Part shown: piece by piece, positions 23,042 through 24,342 of the stretch | How positions within the stretch are numbered: the first letter of the stretch is position 1 | How the letters are laid out: every line of letters starts with the position of its first letter | NCBI GenBank assembly: GCA_946886245.1 | Contig: CAMPIF010000009.1 | Coordinates: 1-24,342 of the forward strand | Length of the DNA stretch: 24,342 nt | Reading direction: 5' to 3' | From: Ectopseudomonas composti | GTDB taxonomy: Bacteria; Pseudomonadota; Gammaproteobacteria; Pseudomonadales; Pseudomonadaceae | Notes under the pieces: model-generated | What the model was told of the DNA's origin: nothing | What the model saw: only the letters and a program-made list of their open reading frames with translations | The model's database searches: none | Position numbers and translations under genes: made by a program

Positions 23042-23893
23042 TGCCTTGGGCGAGAGCCCGCTGCCACGTTTGAAGAAACGGGAAAAATAGCCCGGCTCGG
23101 AAAAACCCAGACTGTCTGAAATCTGGCTTACCGTCATGGTGGTGTACACCAGACAGCGCTTGGCCTCGAGCAACAGACGCTGATTGATCAGCTGCAACGC
23201 GGATTGCCCGGCCAGCCGCCGGCACAGCGCATTGAGGTGAGCGGCACTGATCCCCAGGCGCGAGGCGTAATGTTCGATCGGTAGATGCTCGCGAAAGTGC
23301 GCTTCGAGCAAGTGCACGAAGGCCTGCACATGCTCACGCCCTCGGCCATCGGCGGGCTCCTGCGCCTCGCTCCGCGCCAGTTGCCGGCGCGCGATGGCAA
23401 CCAGCAGGACACTGATCAACGATTGCAGCATCAGCTCCCGCGCTGGCTCCAGACGGCCGTACTCCTGGCTGATCGATTCGAACAAGGCATCCAGATACCG
23501 GCGCTGCTCGCCAACCTCATAGCACATGGGGCTCTGCAAGCATTGCTGGCCCAGCGGCGCGGCCAGTTGCTCCACCAGAGGCCGCGCCAGGCTCAGCACG
23601 TAGCCCTGAACATCACGCGAGAAACGAAAGCCGTGCACGCACAGCGCCGGCACGACCTGCAGCGAAGCACTGCGCACCAGGCGCACCTGCCCCTCCACCT
23701 CCAGCTCGGCTTCACCTGACTGCACATAGAGCAACTGCAACAGATCAGCGTGACGGTGCGGTTTGATTTCCCAACCGTGCAACTGGCTGCGCTCTGGAAT
23801 CGATTCGCAGTGGATAAGGTCGGGGGTTGGCCATTCGGCCGTCTCACCGTACAGCTTGAATACCGGCACCAGGGGAGCTTTCGAAGCAGTCAT
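23024..23893 (-). CDS. AraC-family regulator, probable activator of pobA
   Basis: This 289-residue protein has an N-terminal cupin-like sensor ([30 protein letters not shown], with the paired histidines typical of the fold) and a C-terminal AraC DNA-binding domain from about residue 185. The first helix-turn-helix is [24 protein letters not shown] and the second [33 protein letters not shown]. It is divergent from pobA across 135 bp, the arrangement seen for PobC/PobR-type 4-hydroxybenzoate activators in Pseudomonas. A 9-bp inverted repeat lies in the shared promoter region. The function is inferred from context; the fold is certain. Confidence 0.93.
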   Translation of the reverse strand: [289 protein letters not shown]

Positions 23894-23911
23894 GAGCGGG
23901 CTCTTAAAATC

Positions 23912-23939
23912 ATCGAAAAGTCCAAGAATCCTTTTCGAT
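23912..23939. promoter_or_regulatory. inverted repeat between araC-type gene and pobA
   Basis: ATCGAAAAG (23912-23920) and CTTTTCGAT (23931-23939) are perfect 9-bp arms with a 10-bp spacer, so half-sites are 19 bp (about two helical turns) apart. It is a good operator candidate for the adjacent AraC regulator. Confidence 0.5.
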
Positions 23940-23992
23940 ATTGCCTTCTAACCGAGCATGTATCCACAAAAAATACAGACCTGAGCCTGTGA

Positions 23993-24342
<350 letters not shown>

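Overview
The window is GC-rich chromosomal DNA of a Pseudomonas, probably of the P. mendocina/oleovorans type. The evidence is protein-level recognition of a complete Wsp surface-sensing operon, a family I pyrophosphatase, the two-domain QuiC, and the start of PobA, together with REP/REPIN-type repeats typical of this genus. No phage, insertion sequence, CRISPR array, rRNA or tRNA was seen.

Layout. (1) 1-2012: the start of a leftward gene cut by the window edge (possibly PP2C-like), then mtfA (zinc peptidase) and ppa (pyrophosphatase), ending at a clear terminator. (2) 2117-10526: the wsp operon wspA-B-C-D-E-F-R. Its genes are separated by a few bases or overlap, except for a 62-bp gap before wspR. 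It links surface contact to cyclic-di-GMP synthesis. A terminator follows at 10605-10641. (3) 10731-14765: a quinate/shikimate catabolic block. aroQ and a catabolic NAD-type shikimate/quinate dehydrogenase face a TetR regulator and quiC (3-dehydroshikimate dehydratase) across a shared bidirectional terminator. (4) 14956-17827: a leftward set with a DMT permease, a TIM-barrel enzyme whose metal-site residues match the QuiC N-terminal domain, and a Gfo/Idh/MocA oxidoreductase. (5) 17828-18572: a repeat cluster holding three degenerate tandem units, REP/REPIN elements and a ghost copy of the 3' end of the neighbouring iclR gene. (6) 18573-22970: an IclR regulator divergent from a small ORF and a TctB-TctA-TctC tripartite uptake system. 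(7) 23024-24342: an AraC regulator divergent from pobA (4-hydroxybenzoate 3-monooxygenase, truncated by the window end).

How the parts fit. Sections 3-7 look like one protocatechuate-forming island. TctBAC and/or the DMT permease would move substrate. The Gfo/Idh and TIM-barrel pair may feed an uncharacterised cyclitol-type substrate into the pathway. AroQ, the dehydrogenase and QuiC convert quinate/shikimate intermediates to protocatechuate, and PobA delivers protocatechuate from 4-hydroxybenzoate. The strongest new signal is regulatory. An 18-bp palindrome related to GTACKAACCGGTTMGTAC lies upstream of aroQ, quiC and iclR/tct. In the last two it sits 2-3 bp from a 15-bp GTTCG(N5)CGAAC palindrome of the PcaR/IclR operator type. 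This suggests a composite operon-spanning control element read by the local TetR and IclR proteins.
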